A stretch of 15,906 nt of DNA from an uncultured Litoreibacter sp. Its GTDB lineage: Bacteria; Pseudomonadota; Alphaproteobacteria; Rhodobacterales; Rhodobacteraceae. This document shows positions 1-7,940 of this stretch, piece after piece. Where the stretch lies: assembly GCA_937928335.1 (NCBI GenBank), contig CALFWN010000281.1, positions 1-15,906 on the forward strand, in the 5' to 3' direction. Under the pieces are notes generated by a model. It was not told the origin of the DNA, did not search any database, and saw only the letters and a program-made list of their open reading frames with translations. Made by a program: the position numbers and the translations under genes. Positions within the stretch are counted from its first letter, which is position 1. Every line of letters starts with the position of its first letter.

Positions 1-1
1 C

Positions 2-496
2 ATGAATGTCTTTGGCGTCGTGGGGTGGAAGAACGCGGGCAAGACCGGGCTGATGGAACGGCTCGTCTCTGAATTTGTGGCGCGTGGGCTAAGCGTTTCC
101 ACCCTGAAACATGCCCATCACAGTTTCGAGGTGGATCGCCCCGGCAAGGATAGCGACCGGCATCGCGTCGCGGGCGCGCAGCAGGTGCTGCTCTCGTCGT
201 CAAACCGCTGGGCGCTGATGAGCGAGCTGCGCGGGGCGCAGGAGCCGCCGCTGGCCGAGCTGTTGGCCAAGCTCTCCCCCGTCGATCTGGTGCTGATCGA
301 GGGCTACAAACGGGACACCCATCCCAAGATCGAGGCCCACCGCATCGAGACCGGCCAGCCGCTGATTGCACCCGGCGATGACACCATCCGGGCCGTGGCC
401 AGCAACGTCAGCCCCGACGGTCTGAATGTCCCGACCCTTGATCTTGATGACACCGGGGCCATCGCCGATTTCATCCTTGCCGAGCTGGGAATGTGA
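2..496 (+). CDS. mobB: Molybdopterin-guanine dinucleotide biosynthesis adapter protein MobB
   Basis: MobB is a small GTP-binding protein that assists MobA in attaching GMP to molybdopterin, giving the bis-MGD cofactor of DMSO-reductase-family enzymes in the cytoplasm. The 164-residue product has a P-loop near the N-terminus (GWKNAGKT, residues 8-15), the conserved LKHAHH and DRPGKDSDRHR stretches that follow it in MobB, and a Walker-B-like strand ending LVLIEGYKR (about residues 95-103). Length is normal for the family. The ATG is the second base of the window, so the gene appears complete, but its own ribosome-binding site and any upstream mobA lie outside. Its end overlaps the next gene (GTG start inside ATGTGA, 4 bp shared), indicating translational coupling with the MoeA fusion. 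Identification rests on motif recognition and neighbour agreement. Confidence 0.95.
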   Translation: MNVFGVVGWKNAGKTGLMERLVSEFVARGLSVSTLKHAHHSFEVDRPGKDSDRHRVAGAQQVLLSSSNRWALMSELRGAQEPPLAELLAKLSPVDLVLIEGYKRDTHPKIEAHRIETGQPLIAPGDDTIRAVASNVSPDGLNVPTLDLDDTGAIADFILAELGM

Positions 497-2604
497 GCCT
501 TTTCGACACCCATGTCACTGTCGATTGGTCGGGGGGAAATGACGCAGGACCGCGCCCGCGCAAGGACGCGATCTGGGCCTGCAACGCGCGTGACGGCACC
601 CCGGTCTATCTGCGCAACCGCCAGCTGGCCGAAGACTGGCTGGCTGATCTTATCGCAACCGAGACCGCAGCTGGCAGGCGTTGCCTGATCGGCTTTGATT
701 TCCCCTTTGGCTACCCGGCAGGCTTCGCGCAGGCGGTCACCGGCTCGAAAGACCCGCTCAAGCTGTGGGACTGGCTGGAAGCGCGGATCGAGGACAGCCC
801 TGAGCGCAACAACCGCTGTCAGCTCGCCTCGGAGATCAATGCCGGGCTAAAAGGTATCGGTCCGTTCTGGGGCAACCCGTTCCGGGCGCAGGATTTCGCG
901 CATCTTCCGCGCAAGGGGCTGGCCCGCACCAACACCGATTTCCCCGAACGCCGGGCTGTGGAGGCACGCGCCAAAGGCAGCTTCACCTGCTGGCAATTGG
1001 CGGGTGCGGGTGCTGTTGGCTCGCAGGTCTTGATGGGGCTGCCGGTGCTTGCCCGTTTGAAAAGACGCTTTGCAGGGCAGGTCTCCGTCTGGCCGTTTGA
1101 GCCGTTGCAAACCCGCGTCGCTTTTGTCGAGATCTGGCCGTCGCTCATCGCACCGCAAATCGCGCAGGCGCAGCGACCGGGTGAAATCAAGGACGCGGCC
1201 CAGATGCGGGTGCTGGCAGACGTGCTGGCCTCGCTTGACAAATATGGCCGGCTGGAGGCCATGTTGGGTGAAGGCCAGACAGGCGCCAGCGAGGGCGAAG
1301 GCTGGATCGTCGGGGTCGGACATGAGGCGGAGATGGCGCGGATGGCAAAGCAGCAGATCAAACCGGCGGCACTGGCCAATGATTGCTTCGCCCTGCCACA
1401 AGGCGTGAAATGGACCTCTGTTGACGACGCGCTGGCACGGCTGAAAGACCGGATACGGCCGGTCACAGGTGCCGAAACCGTCCCTGTTGCCGAATGCTCA
1501 GGCCGTATTCTGGCGGAAGATATCCGCGCTCTGCGCGCCAACCCACCTGCCGCAAATTCGGCAATTGATGGCTACGGTTTTGCCCATGCGCATATGGCGC
1601 GCCAGATGCCCCTTTGCGATGGTCGCGCCGCTGCCGGGGCGGCTTATCAGAGCATAGTGCCCGCCGGACAGGCGATCCGCATTCTGACCGGTGCCGTGCT
1701 GCCCGAGGGGGTGGATACGGTGGTGATGCAGGAGGAATGCAGCGTCTCGGACGGGCGCGTGGCCCTGCCCGAAAAGGTGAAGCACGCACAAAACACGCGC
1801 AAGGCGGGCGAGGACGTGATGCAGGGCGAGGTCGCGCTGGGGGCCGGGCATCTCATGCGGGCGCAGGACGTGGCCCTTCTGGCAGCCCTTGGGGTCGCCA
1901 GCGTGAGCGTGAGCACGCGCCTGCGTGTGGGCGTTTTATCCACCGGCGACGAGTTGATTGCCCCGCAGGCAGACGCGCCCGTGGATCGCACCTTCGATGC
2001 CAACCGCCCGATGCTTTTGAGCCTTGCTGCGCGGTGGGGCTATGCGGCGGTTGATCTTGGCCATGTGGCCGATGACCGTGACGCCCTGCGCGACGCTTTG
2101 AACGCGGGCGCAGGCAGCTGCGACGTGATCCTGACCTCGGGCGGCGCGTCGGCGGGGGATGAGGACCATGTCTCCGCGCTGTTGAGCCGGGAAGGCTCTC
2201 TGACCAGCTGGCGGATCGCGATCAAGCCGGGCCGCCCGCTGGCCTTGGCGATGTGGGACGGCACACCCGTCTTTGGCCTGCCGGGCAACCCGGTTGCGGC
2301 CTTCACCTGCGCGTTGATCTTCGCGCGGCCCTCCTTGTCGGTGCTGGCGGGCGGCACATGGTCCGCGCCACGCGGTTTCATGGTGCCTGCGGCCTTCTCC
2401 AAATCCAAAAAGCAGGGCCGCCGCGAATATTCGCGGGCACGTCTGACCCCGGACGGCCACGCCGAGGTCTTTGCCTCGGAGGGGTCGGGGCGCATCTCCG
2501 GGCTTAGCTGGGCGGATGGGTTTGTGGAACTGGACGACCCCGCGCAGGAGGTCTTGCCCGGCGATCTGGTGCGCTACCTGCCGTTCTCCAGCTACGGGCT
2601 TTAG
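493..2604 (+). CDS. moeA: MoeA molybdopterin molybdotransferase with a fused N-terminal RNase H-fold-like (DUF429-like?) domain
   Basis: The 703-residue product has two parts. Residues from about 305 onward are a complete MoeA, which inserts molybdate into adenylylated molybdopterin. Visible MoeA motifs are SAIDGYGF (D359), TGAVLPEGVDTVV, RKAGEDV, LSTGDEL, GGASAGDED (550-558), IKPGRP (577-582, Arg where Lys is usual) and PGNPVAAF (597-604), then the small C-terminal beta domain. Residues 1-~300 are not part of MoeA: VDWSGG (D11), IGFDFPFGYP (D69) and VEIWPS (E213) recall the spaced acidic strands of DUF429/RNase H-fold proteins. That resemblance is my inference. The gene starts with GTG overlapping the mobB stop, so both cofactor proteins are probably co-translated. 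It converges on the next gene with a 4-bp overlap of stops. A GTG at 1405, at the domain boundary, could be a relic or alternative start for MoeA alone. The MoeA call is firm; the N-terminal function is unknown. Confidence 0.93.
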   Translation: MSLFDTHVTVDWSGGNDAGPRPRKDAIWACNARDGTPVYLRNRQLAEDWLADLIATETAAGRRCLIGFDFPFGYPAGFAQAVTGSKDPLKLWDWLEARIEDSPERNNRCQLASEINAGLKGIGPFWGNPFRAQDFAHLPRKGLARTNTDFPERRAVEARAKGSFTCWQLAGAGAVGSQVLMGLPVLARLKRRFAGQVSVWPFEPLQTRVAFVEIWPSLIAPQIAQAQRPGEIKDAAQMRVLADVLASLDKYGRLEAMLGEGQTGASEGEGWIVGVGHEAEMARMAKQQIKPAALANDCFALPQGVKWTSVDDALARLKDRIRPVTGAETVPVAECSGRILAEDIRALRANPPAANSAIDGYGFAHAHMARQMPLCDGRAAAGAAYQSIVPAGQAIRILTGAVLPEGVDTVVMQEECSVSDGRVALPEKVKHAQNTRKAGEDVMQGEVALGAGHLMRAQDVALLAALGVASVSVSTRLRVGVLSTGDELIAPQADAPVDRTFDANRPMLLSLAARWGYAAVDLGHVADDRDALRDALNAGAGSCDVILTSGGASAGDEDHVSALLSREGSLTSWRIAIKPGRPLALAMWDGTPVFGLPGNPVAAFTCALIFARPSLSVLAGGTWSAPRGFMVPAAFSKSKKQGRREYSRARLTPDGHAEVFASEGSGRISGLSWADGFVELDDPAQEVLPGDLVRYLPFSSYGL

Positions 2605-3677
2605 TCAAACGTCCCGGTCACCCGGCCCAGCAGCATGAACGCGCGTGCGGTGCGGGTGTCGGCCAGCCGGATGATGTCGTCATCCGTGGCATGTTCGCTG
2701 AACCGCGCGAAGGTGCGGTCGAACTGGCGCAGGAAGTGATGCACGGCGTCACGAAAGATCGGATCGGCCCGCATCCGGCCAGAGGCGAGCGCAAGGGCAG
2801 AGCGGTCATGAATACCGCCAATTCCCGAGATCGCGGCACCGCGCTGCCCATCTGCAAACTTGCGCCACAGCTCGGGCCGGGAGCGGTCGGGCCGCAGATC
2901 GTCCATATAGATGCCGTCATGGCTCAGCAGGGTCAGCACGTCCTGCGAGGCCCGGATCAGCTTGCTGGAATTGGCATCCGCCAGGGCGCGGCGCAGCTGG
3001 CCGAAACCTTCCGCGTCGCTTTCATTCTCGGGGAAGTTCATCGCGCCGATAAAGTCGGTGATGGACAGGGCCGGGTTCAGCGCCTCGGGCGGGGTGCCAA
3101 GCGCCAGCATGGGCTGGCTGTCGCCAGCGGCCAGGCCTTGGGCGACAAGCGCAGGCTGTTGCGGGGAGGCGGCAGGCAATTGGTTGTCCCGGCGCGTCGC
3201 AAAGGTCGCAATCGCCGTCTCGGCCTGTTTCTGGCGGGCGACGATTTCGTCAAGTTTTTGCTCCAGCGCGGGTTTGACACCGTCCACCCGCGCCTGGTTC
3301 TGTGACAGATACGCGTTGCGCATCGCATCGATCGAGGCCTGCAACCGGGCGCTTTCCTCGCGCATGATCCGGGCGGATTTCACCACGGTCGCCCCGATCC
3401 AGATCATCGCAATCGGCAGAAAAATGGCCAGAATGGACAGAAGATAGCCCGACTGGGTGCTCCTGCCGGCATCGGGCTGGCGCAGGAACAGGAAATAGAC
3501 CAGCACGCTGGCAACCCACAAAACGGTCAGTATGACGGCGATCACATCGGCTGCCGCCAATCCGCCTTCCTGGCGCAGGTAGGCCCCGAAATTGAGAGGC
3601 TTGCCCTCGGTCTGGCGCGCAGCCGGGGCGGGCTGATGGGGGTGGATCACCTCTTGTGAAAGCGGCTCTTGGCTCAT
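2601..3677 (-). CDS. Unrecognised two-TM membrane protein with coiled-coil segment
   Basis: I do not recognise a named family. The 358-residue product has a hydrophilic Pro/Gln-rich N-terminus (1-40), two hydrophobic segments (about 43-65 and 78-99) separated by a short polar turn, then a charged, Ala/Gln-rich stretch (about 100-165) with the look of a coiled coil. A Pro/Ala/Gln-rich linker (about 165-210) leads to an alpha-helical, charged C-terminal domain (about 215-358) containing LRRALADANSSKLIRASQ and FLRQFDRTFARFSEH. This suggests an inner-membrane hairpin with both ends in the cytoplasm. The start is supported by GAAGG seven bases upstream of the ATG. It lies 47 bp downstream of greA on the same strand and could be read with it; no clear terminator separates them. 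The stop overlaps the moeA stop by 4 bp in convergent orientation. Composition matches the neighbours, so it looks like a native gene of the lineage. Confidence 0.8.
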   Translation of the reverse strand: MSQEPLSQEVIHPHQPAPAARQTEGKPLNFGAYLRQEGGLAAADVIAVILTVLWVASVLVYFLFLRQPDAGRSTQSGYLLSILAIFLPIAMIWIGATVVKSARIMREESARLQASIDAMRNAYLSQNQARVDGVKPALEQKLDEIVARQKQAETAIATFATRRDNQLPAASPQQPALVAQGLAAGDSQPMLALGTPPEALNPALSITDFIGAMNFPENESDAEGFGQLRRALADANSSKLIRASQDVLTLLSHDGIYMDDLRPDRSRPELWRKFADGQRGAAISGIGGIHDRSALALASGRMRADPIFRDAVHHFLRQFDRTFARFSEHATDDDIIRLADTRTARAFMLLGRVTGTFD

Positions 3678-3724
3678 GGTGTTGCCTTCATCCCTGGGCT
3701 GGCGTCGCAGAAATACGCGCGCGC

Positions 3725-4195
3725 CTAGACGTATCTGATCTCTAGCACTTCATAGTCGCGGGTCCCGCCGGGGGTGCGCACCTCGACGCTGTCGCCCTCT
3801 TCCTTGCCAATCAGGGCGCGTGCCAGAGGTGAGCCGATATTCAAAAGCCCATTGTGGATATCAGCCTCCTGCTCGCCCACGATCTGGTAGGTCTTCTCTT
3901 CCTCGGTATCTTCGTCAACCAGCTTGACGGTGGCGCCGAATTTGATGGCGCCGGACAGACTGGCGGGGTCGATGACCTGCGCCAGCCCGATCATGCCTTC
4001 AAGCTCCTTGATGCGGCCCTCGATGAAGGACTGCTTCTCCTTGGCGGAATGGTATTCGGCATTTTCCGACAGGTCGCCATGCTCGCGGGCCTCAGCGATG
4101 GCGGTGATGATGGCGGGGCGCTCCACGACCTTCAACTGCTTCAACTCGCTGTCGAGGGCTTTGAAGCCCCGGGGCGTCATTGGTATCTTGTCCAT
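3725..4195 (-). CDS. greA: Transcription elongation factor GreA
   Basis: GreA enters the RNA polymerase secondary channel and stimulates cleavage of backtracked transcripts. The 156-residue product begins [18 protein letters not shown], matching the IPMT.G...L opening of GreA. The N-terminal coiled coil follows with the acidic tip signature region ([18 protein letters not shown], about residues 36-53), whose Asp and Glu residues coordinate catalytic magnesium. The FKBP-like C-terminal domain carries VGEQEAD and ISSPLA-like [12 protein letters not shown] motifs. Length is typical. An AGGAAG lies about 12 bases upstream of the ATG, rather far, so the ribosome site is unexceptional at best. The gene sits 144 bp downstream of the small lipoprotein gene, leaving room for its own promoter. 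In related bacteria this slot after argH and the lipoprotein is often lysA, so the order here may be rearranged (from memory of the lineage). Confidence 0.96.
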   Translation of the reverse strand: MDKIPMTPRGFKALDSELKQLKVVERPAIITAIAEAREHGDLSENAEYHSAKEKQSFIEGRIKELEGMIGLAQVIDPASLSGAIKFGATVKLVDEDTEEEKTYQIVGEQEADIHNGLLNIGSPLARALIGKEEGDSVEVRTPGGTRDYEVLEIRYV

Positions 4196-4294
4196 GATCT
4201 TACCGTTCTTCCTGAGGAGGCGCTTGATTGCGGCGCGCTTTGCTTATGTCACCCGGAGTGCCGAGGATTCGCAAGCCCGCATGGGCGGCGGCCC

Positions 4295-4320
4295 GCCGAG
4301 TTGATGCGCCGAGTTGATGC
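4295..4320. repeat. Two tandem copies of a 13-bp unit
   Basis: GCCGAGTTGATGC occurs twice back to back (4295-4307 and 4308-4320), followed by a decayed partial third copy beginning GCCGGG. It lies in the 144-bp gap between the lipoprotein stop and the greA start, upstream of greA. It may be a slippage product or paired binding sites; nothing else in the sequence decides between these. Confidence 0.6.
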
Positions 4321-4339
4321 GCCGGGCTGGTACGCAGGG

Positions 4340-4453
4340 CTAGTTTTGCAGCGATGCGCGGGGCGGCGGAGCGGTGGGTTCCCCGTCCACGCCGCAGGCG
4401 GCCAAGGCGGTCAGGCAAAACGCGGCAGTCAATGTGATGATCGTGAGCTTCAT
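4340..4453 (-). CDS. Small LptM-like lipoprotein downstream of argH (37 aa)
   Basis: A 37-codon gene sits immediately after argH. Its ATG overlaps the argH TGA as ATGA (4450-4453), a classic coupling arrangement. The product starts [12 protein letters not shown], has a hydrophobic signal core, and a lipobox LAAC with the lipidated Cys at residue 20. It then reads [12 protein letters not shown], the C-G-x-x-G...P-P pattern of the LptM (YifL) family, whose E. coli member has CGLKGPLYFPP after its lipobox. LptM assists oxidative maturation of the LptD outer-membrane LPS translocon. That function is established for E. coli only; assignment here is inference from motif, size and synteny (small lipoproteins follow argH in many alphaproteobacteria, usually before lysA). 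The mature part is very short, about 18 residues, shorter than in E. coli. TAG stop at 4340-4342. Confidence 0.8.
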   Translation of the reverse strand: MKLTIITLTAAFCLTALAACGVDGEPTAPPPRASLQN

Positions 4454-5841
4454 CCCAGTTTTTCCTTCCATCTTGCGATCTGTACGCGCACCTGCGCGGG
4501 CGCGGTGCCACCATAGCTGGTGCGGCTGGCAACCGAGTTCCTGACCCCCAGCACGTCGAACACCTCCGGGGTGATCTGCGCATGGACCTGCTGCATATCG
4601 TCCAGGGTCAGGTCCGGCAGATCGCAGCCCTTGTCCTCGGCCAGTTTCACAAGGCTGCCCGTGACATGATGGGCGTCGCGGAACGGCATATCAAGATGGC
4701 GCACCAGCCAATCCGCGAGATCGGTGGCGGTGGAGAAGCCCGAGGCCGCGGCGGCCTCCAGATTGGGCTGATTGGCGGTCATGTCCGAGACCATGCCCGT
4801 CATGGCCGCCAGCGCCAGCATCAGATTGTCGGCGGCATCAAAGGTCTGCTCTTTGTCTTCCTGCATGTCCTTGGAATAGGTCAGCGGCAGGCCTTTCATG
4901 ACCATCATCAGCGCGGCGTTGGCCCCGAAGATGCGGGCGACCTTGGCGCGGATCAGCTCTGCGGCATCCGGGTTTTTCTTTTGCGGCATGATCGACGAGC
5001 CGGTGGAGAACCGGTCAGACAGTGCCACAAAGCGGAACTGGGCGGAGGACCAGATCACCAGCTCCTCGGCGAAACGCGACAGGTGCATTGCGCAGATCGC
5101 GGCGGCGTTCAGGAAATCCAGCGCGAAATCGCGGTCAGACACCGCATCCAGCGAGTTGGCGGCAGGCCGGTCAAACCCCAGCGCCCGCGCCGTGGCGTCG
5201 CGGTCTATATCAAAGGAGGTGCCCGCCAGCGCGGCGGCCCCCAGCGGGCTTTCATTCATCCGCGCACGCGCATCGGAGAACCGCGAGGCGTCGCGGCCCA
5301 GCATCTCCACATAGGCCAGCATGTGGTGGCCCCAGGTCACCGGCTGCGCGGTCTGCAAATGGGTAAAGCCCGGCATCACCCAATCGGCCCCGGCCTCCGC
5401 CTGCATCAGAAACGCCTTTTGCAGCGCGGTGATGGCCTGAAGGCAGGCGTCGATCTGCTCACGCACCCAAAGTTTGAAATCCGTGGCCACCTGATCATTG
5501 CGCGAGCGGGCGGTATGCAGCCGGCCAGCGGGCGCGCCCACGACCTCTTTCAGGCGGGCCTCGACATTCATGTGAATGTCCTCAAGCGCGGTGCTGAAGG
5601 CGAATTTTCCGGTCTCTATCTCTGACAACACTGTGAGGAGGCCTTCCCGGATGGCCTGCGCATCGTTATCGCTCAAGATACCTTGTGCGGCCAACATGGC
5701 GGCATGGGCGCGGGAGCCTTCGATATCCTGCTTTGCCATCCGCTTGTCGAAGCCGATGGAGGCGTTGATGGCCTCCATAATGGCATCGGGGCCTGCCGCA
5801 AAGCGCCCGCCCCACATGGTATTTGAAGTGTCGTCAGTCAT
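4450..5841 (-). CDS. argH: Argininosuccinate lyase
   Basis: ArgH splits argininosuccinate into arginine and fumarate, the last step of arginine biosynthesis. From the ATG at 5841 the product is 463 residues, normal for the family, starting [14 protein letters not shown], where MWGGRF is the conserved ArgH opening. Further landmarks are [10 protein letters not shown], the [10 protein letters not shown] segment, [21 protein letters not shown] FTHLQTAQP with its catalytic His, and the fumarase/lyase superfamily signature [12 protein letters not shown] on the mobile loop that carries the catalytic Ser. The frame stays open 27 codons further upstream, but that stretch has no ArgH similarity and would run into the divergent thioredoxin gene. 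An AAGG lies nine bases upstream of the chosen start. The stop overlaps the lipoprotein gene start. Only 28 bp separate its start from the divergent thioredoxin start. Confidence 0.97.
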   Translation of the reverse strand: MTDDTSNTMWGGRFAAGPDAIMEAINASIGFDKRMAKQDIEGSRAHAAMLAAQGILSDNDAQAIREGLLTVLSEIETGKFAFSTALEDIHMNVEARLKEVVGAPAGRLHTARSRNDQVATDFKLWVREQIDACLQAITALQKAFLMQAEAGADWVMPGFTHLQTAQPVTWGHHMLAYVEMLGRDASRFSDARARMNESPLGAAALAGTSFDIDRDATARALGFDRPAANSLDAVSDRDFALDFLNAAAICAMHLSRFAEELVIWSSAQFRFVALSDRFSTGSSIMPQKKNPDAAELIRAKVARIFGANAALMMVMKGLPLTYSKDMQEDKEQTFDAADNLMLALAAMTGMVSDMTANQPNLEAAAASGFSTATDLADWLVRHLDMPFRDAHHVTGSLVKLAEDKGCDLPDLTLDDMQQVHAQITPEVFDVLGVRNSVASRTSYGGTAPAQVRVQIARWKEKLG

Positions 5842-5869
5842 TGAGGCTGGCCTTGTTGGAGCTGCTGCT

Positions 5870-6424
5870 ATGCGTCTATTCCGATCTCTGGTCCTATACG
5901 CGGGGCTGGCCCTGATGGGCAACCCCGCCAGCGCCGATGTTGGCCGTCTGGTGGCATTGGCCGAGGGCGAGCTGGGGCGTATCCAGTTTCACGCCGAGCC
6001 CCGCCCGTTGCAGCTATCGGCTTTTGAGGACGAGAACGGCGCCCCCGCAACGCTGGACGCCTATCGCGGCAAACATGTGCTCTTGAATTTCTGGGCGCTG
6101 TGGTGCGCGCCTTGCGTCAAGGAGATGCCCGCCCTCAACCGGCTGGACGGCGCCATTGGCGACGGGTTCGAAGTGGTCACGCTGGCCACGGGCCGCAATG
6201 CGCGCCCCGCCGTCGATGTGTTCTTTGCCGAGAAGCAGTTGGACAATCTGCCCAAGCTCTTTGACCCGAAAATGCAGATTGCCCGCGAAGTGGGCGTGCC
6301 GGGCCTGCCGGTGAGCATCTTTATCAATCCCGAAGGGCAGGAGATTGGCCGCGCCGTGGGTGATTACGAATGGGACAGCCCCGCAGCGCAGGCATTGATC
6401 CGCGGCTGGATGGCCGGAAGCTGA
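5870..6424 (+). CDS. Exported TlpA/ResA-like thioredoxin-fold protein
   Basis: The 184-residue product has a short signal peptide ([16 protein letters not shown], probable cleavage after PASA near residue 22). Its thioredoxin-like domain has the redox motif WCAPC (C79 and C82) after the strand HVLLNFWAL, and the cis-proline loop [11 protein letters not shown]. This is the AhpC/TSA-redoxin layout of TlpA/ResA proteins, periplasmic thiol reductases often involved in cytochrome c or cytochrome oxidase maturation; the actual partner cannot be read from the sequence. The start was chosen because the signal peptide begins there and GGAG lies eight bases upstream (5858-5861). The reading frame continues 98 codons further upstream, but that part is antisense to argH. 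A stem-loop with a T-run follows the stop. It converges on gltX. Confidence 0.93.
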   Translation: MRLFRSLVLYAGLALMGNPASADVGRLVALAEGELGRIQFHAEPRPLQLSAFEDENGAPATLDAYRGKHVLLNFWALWCAPCVKEMPALNRLDGAIGDGFEVVTLATGRNARPAVDVFFAEKQLDNLPKLFDPKMQIAREVGVPGLPVSIFINPEGQEIGRAVGDYEWDSPAAQALIRGWMAGS

Positions 6425-6429
6425 CTTGA

Positions 6430-6459
6430 TTGTGCGGCTGCGCCGCGCAAGATGTTTTT
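6430..6459 (+). terminator. Probable rho-independent terminator of the TlpA-like gene
   Basis: Bases 6430-6438 (TTGTGCGGC) pair with 6442-6450 (GCCGCGCAA) as a nine-pair stem with one G-T wobble and a TGC loop, six bases after the stop codon. GATG then TTTTT (6455-6459) follows. The T-run is displaced by four bases from the stem, so efficiency is uncertain. Confidence 0.6.
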
Positions 6460-6475
6460 GCGCTGTCGCGCGGAC

Positions 6476-6494
6476 TTGGGGGCTTTGCCCCCAA
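6476..6494. repeat. Perfect G-rich hairpin, possible REP-like intergenic element
   Basis: TTGGGGGC (6476-6483) and GCCCCCAA (6487-6494) form a perfect eight-pair stem with a TTT loop, followed by ACCCCCGG. It sits between the convergent TlpA-like and gltX genes. Similar G5/C5 hairpins followed by a C-run are, from memory, scattered between genes in Rhodobacteraceae genomes. Neither flank is a proper T-run, so I do not call it a terminator for gltX, though it may stabilise 3' ends from either side. Confidence 0.5.
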
Positions 6495-6524
6495 ACCCCC
6501 GGCGAAGCAGACAGGGCTGATACC

Positions 6525-7850
6525 CTAGGATTTCGCGCGCACAACTTGCAACAGCGGCATCAGCTGACCCATATCGGGCCCATGCTGCATCCCTGTCAGC
6601 GCCTTTCTGAGCGGCATGAAGAGCCCGCGCCCCTTGCGCCCGGATTTTTCTTTGACGGCTGACGTCCAGTCGGACCAGCTGGTCTCTGTAAAGGGCATTG
6701 GCGGCAGCAGGGTTAGTGCCTCCGCCACAAATTCAGCATCGTCCGGGTCGATATCCGGCTCTGCCCCGTCATGGCAGAGCGTCCACCATTGCGCGATGTC
6801 ATGGCGCGTGGTGATGTTTTCGCGGGCGACGGTCCAGAAGGCCTCTTGCTGAGCGGTTGGCACGCCCAACGCGTCGAGATCGGCGGCAACTGTACTCACC
6901 TCCTGCGCGTGCAGGTGTTTCGCCGTCAGCGGATACAGGTCGTCAACATCGAACTTGGTCGGGGCCGTCCCGAAACGTGACAGATCGAACCCCTCGACCA
7001 GCTCCTCCATCGAGCCGCGCAGCTCAATCGGGTCAGAGGACCCGATGCGCGCCATATGCGACAGCAAGGCCAGCGGCTCCACCCCGTTTTCGCGCAGATC
7101 GCGCAACGCCAGCGTGCCGAGGCGTTTGGACAGGGCTTCCCCTTGCGGGCCGGTCAGCAGAGAGTGGTGGGCAAAATTCGGCACCGCGCCGCCAAGCGCC
7201 TCGATGATCTGGATCTGCGTCGCCGTGTTTGTCACATGATCTGACCCGCGCACCACATGGGTAATGCCCATATCCGTGTCATCCACCACCGATGCGATCG
7301 TATAAAGCACCTGACCATCGCCGCGAATGAGCACCGGGTCAGAGACCGAGGCCGCATCGATTGAAATCTCGCCCATGATGCCGTCGGCCCAGTTGATCCG
7401 CGCGTGATCAAGTTTGAAGCGCCAGACGCCCGAGCCGCGTTCGGCCCGCAGCGCCTCTTTTTCGGCCGCACTCAGCTCCAGCGCGGCGCGGTCATAGACC
7501 GGCGGCTTGCCCATGTTGAGCTGCTTCTTGCGCTTGAGATCCAGCTCGACCGGGGTTTCCCAGGCCTCGTAGAAACGGTTGATCTCGCGCAGCTTGTCGG
7601 CGGCCTCTGCATAGCGGTCCAGCCGGGAGGATTGCGTCTCCACCCGGTCCCAGTCCAGCCCCAGCCATTCAAGGTCCTGCTTGATCGCATCTGCATATTC
7701 CGGCCTGGAGCGTTCCGGGTCCGTGTCATCAAGCCGCAGCACGAACGTACCGCCATTCTTGCGGGCGATCAGGTAGTTGAACAGCGCAGTGCGCAGGTTG
7801 CCAACGTGCAGGTAGCCGGTGGGCGAGGGGGCGAAGCGGGTGACTGTCAT
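6525..7850 (-). CDS. gltX: Glutamate--tRNA ligase (GluRS)
   Basis: GluRS attaches glutamate to tRNA(Glu); alphaproteobacteria often carry two copies, one of which may also mischarge tRNA(Gln) for the GatCAB amidotransferase. The 441-residue product starts MTVTRFAPSPTGYLHVGN, containing the class I HIGH-equivalent H15-V-G-N18. It continues with LRTALFNYLIAR, DDTDPERS, and the KMSKS-equivalent ALSKRLG. The Cys-x-Cys zinc site seen after the second half-domain in E. coli GluRS is absent (that region reads ETPVELDLKRKKQ), fitting the shorter zinc-free type. The ATG at 7850 was chosen over an in-frame extension of 27 codons because family similarity begins there and AGGA lies six bases upstream. 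Which tRNA it charges cannot be told. It is divergent from the Tat-exported hydrolase gene and converges on the TlpA-like gene. Confidence 0.95.
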   Translation of the reverse strand: MTVTRFAPSPTGYLHVGNLRTALFNYLIARKNGGTFVLRLDDTDPERSRPEYADAIKQDLEWLGLDWDRVETQSSRLDRYAEAADKLREINRFYEAWETPVELDLKRKKQLNMGKPPVYDRAALELSAAEKEALRAERGSGVWRFKLDHARINWADGIMGEISIDAASVSDPVLIRGDGQVLYTIASVVDDTDMGITHVVRGSDHVTNTATQIQIIEALGGAVPNFAHHSLLTGPQGEALSKRLGTLALRDLRENGVEPLALLSHMARIGSSDPIELRGSMEELVEGFDLSRFGTAPTKFDVDDLYPLTAKHLHAQEVSTVAADLDALGVPTAQQEAFWTVARENITTRHDIAQWWTLCHDGAEPDIDPDDAEFVAEALTLLPPMPFTETSWSDWTSAVKEKSGRKGRGLFMPLRKALTGMQHGPDMGQLMPLLQVVRAKS

Positions 7851-7940
7851 TTCAGATCCTTTGCGAGCCAGCCGGGTGAAACATAGGCCGCGCAGTTTGT
7901 CCATATACTGCGGCGCACCATAGCACTTCACGCTGTGTTT

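Noticed and set aside
4582..5625. Long plus-strand open frame of 347 codons
   Set aside because: It lies entirely antisense to argH, which has full family motifs; its His/Arg/Gly-rich translation is typical of a GC-rich shadow frame.
5842..5922. 27-codon N-terminal extension of argH
   Set aside because: No ArgH similarity, it overlaps the divergent thioredoxin coding sequence, and the conserved MWGGRF opening begins just after the ATG at 5841.
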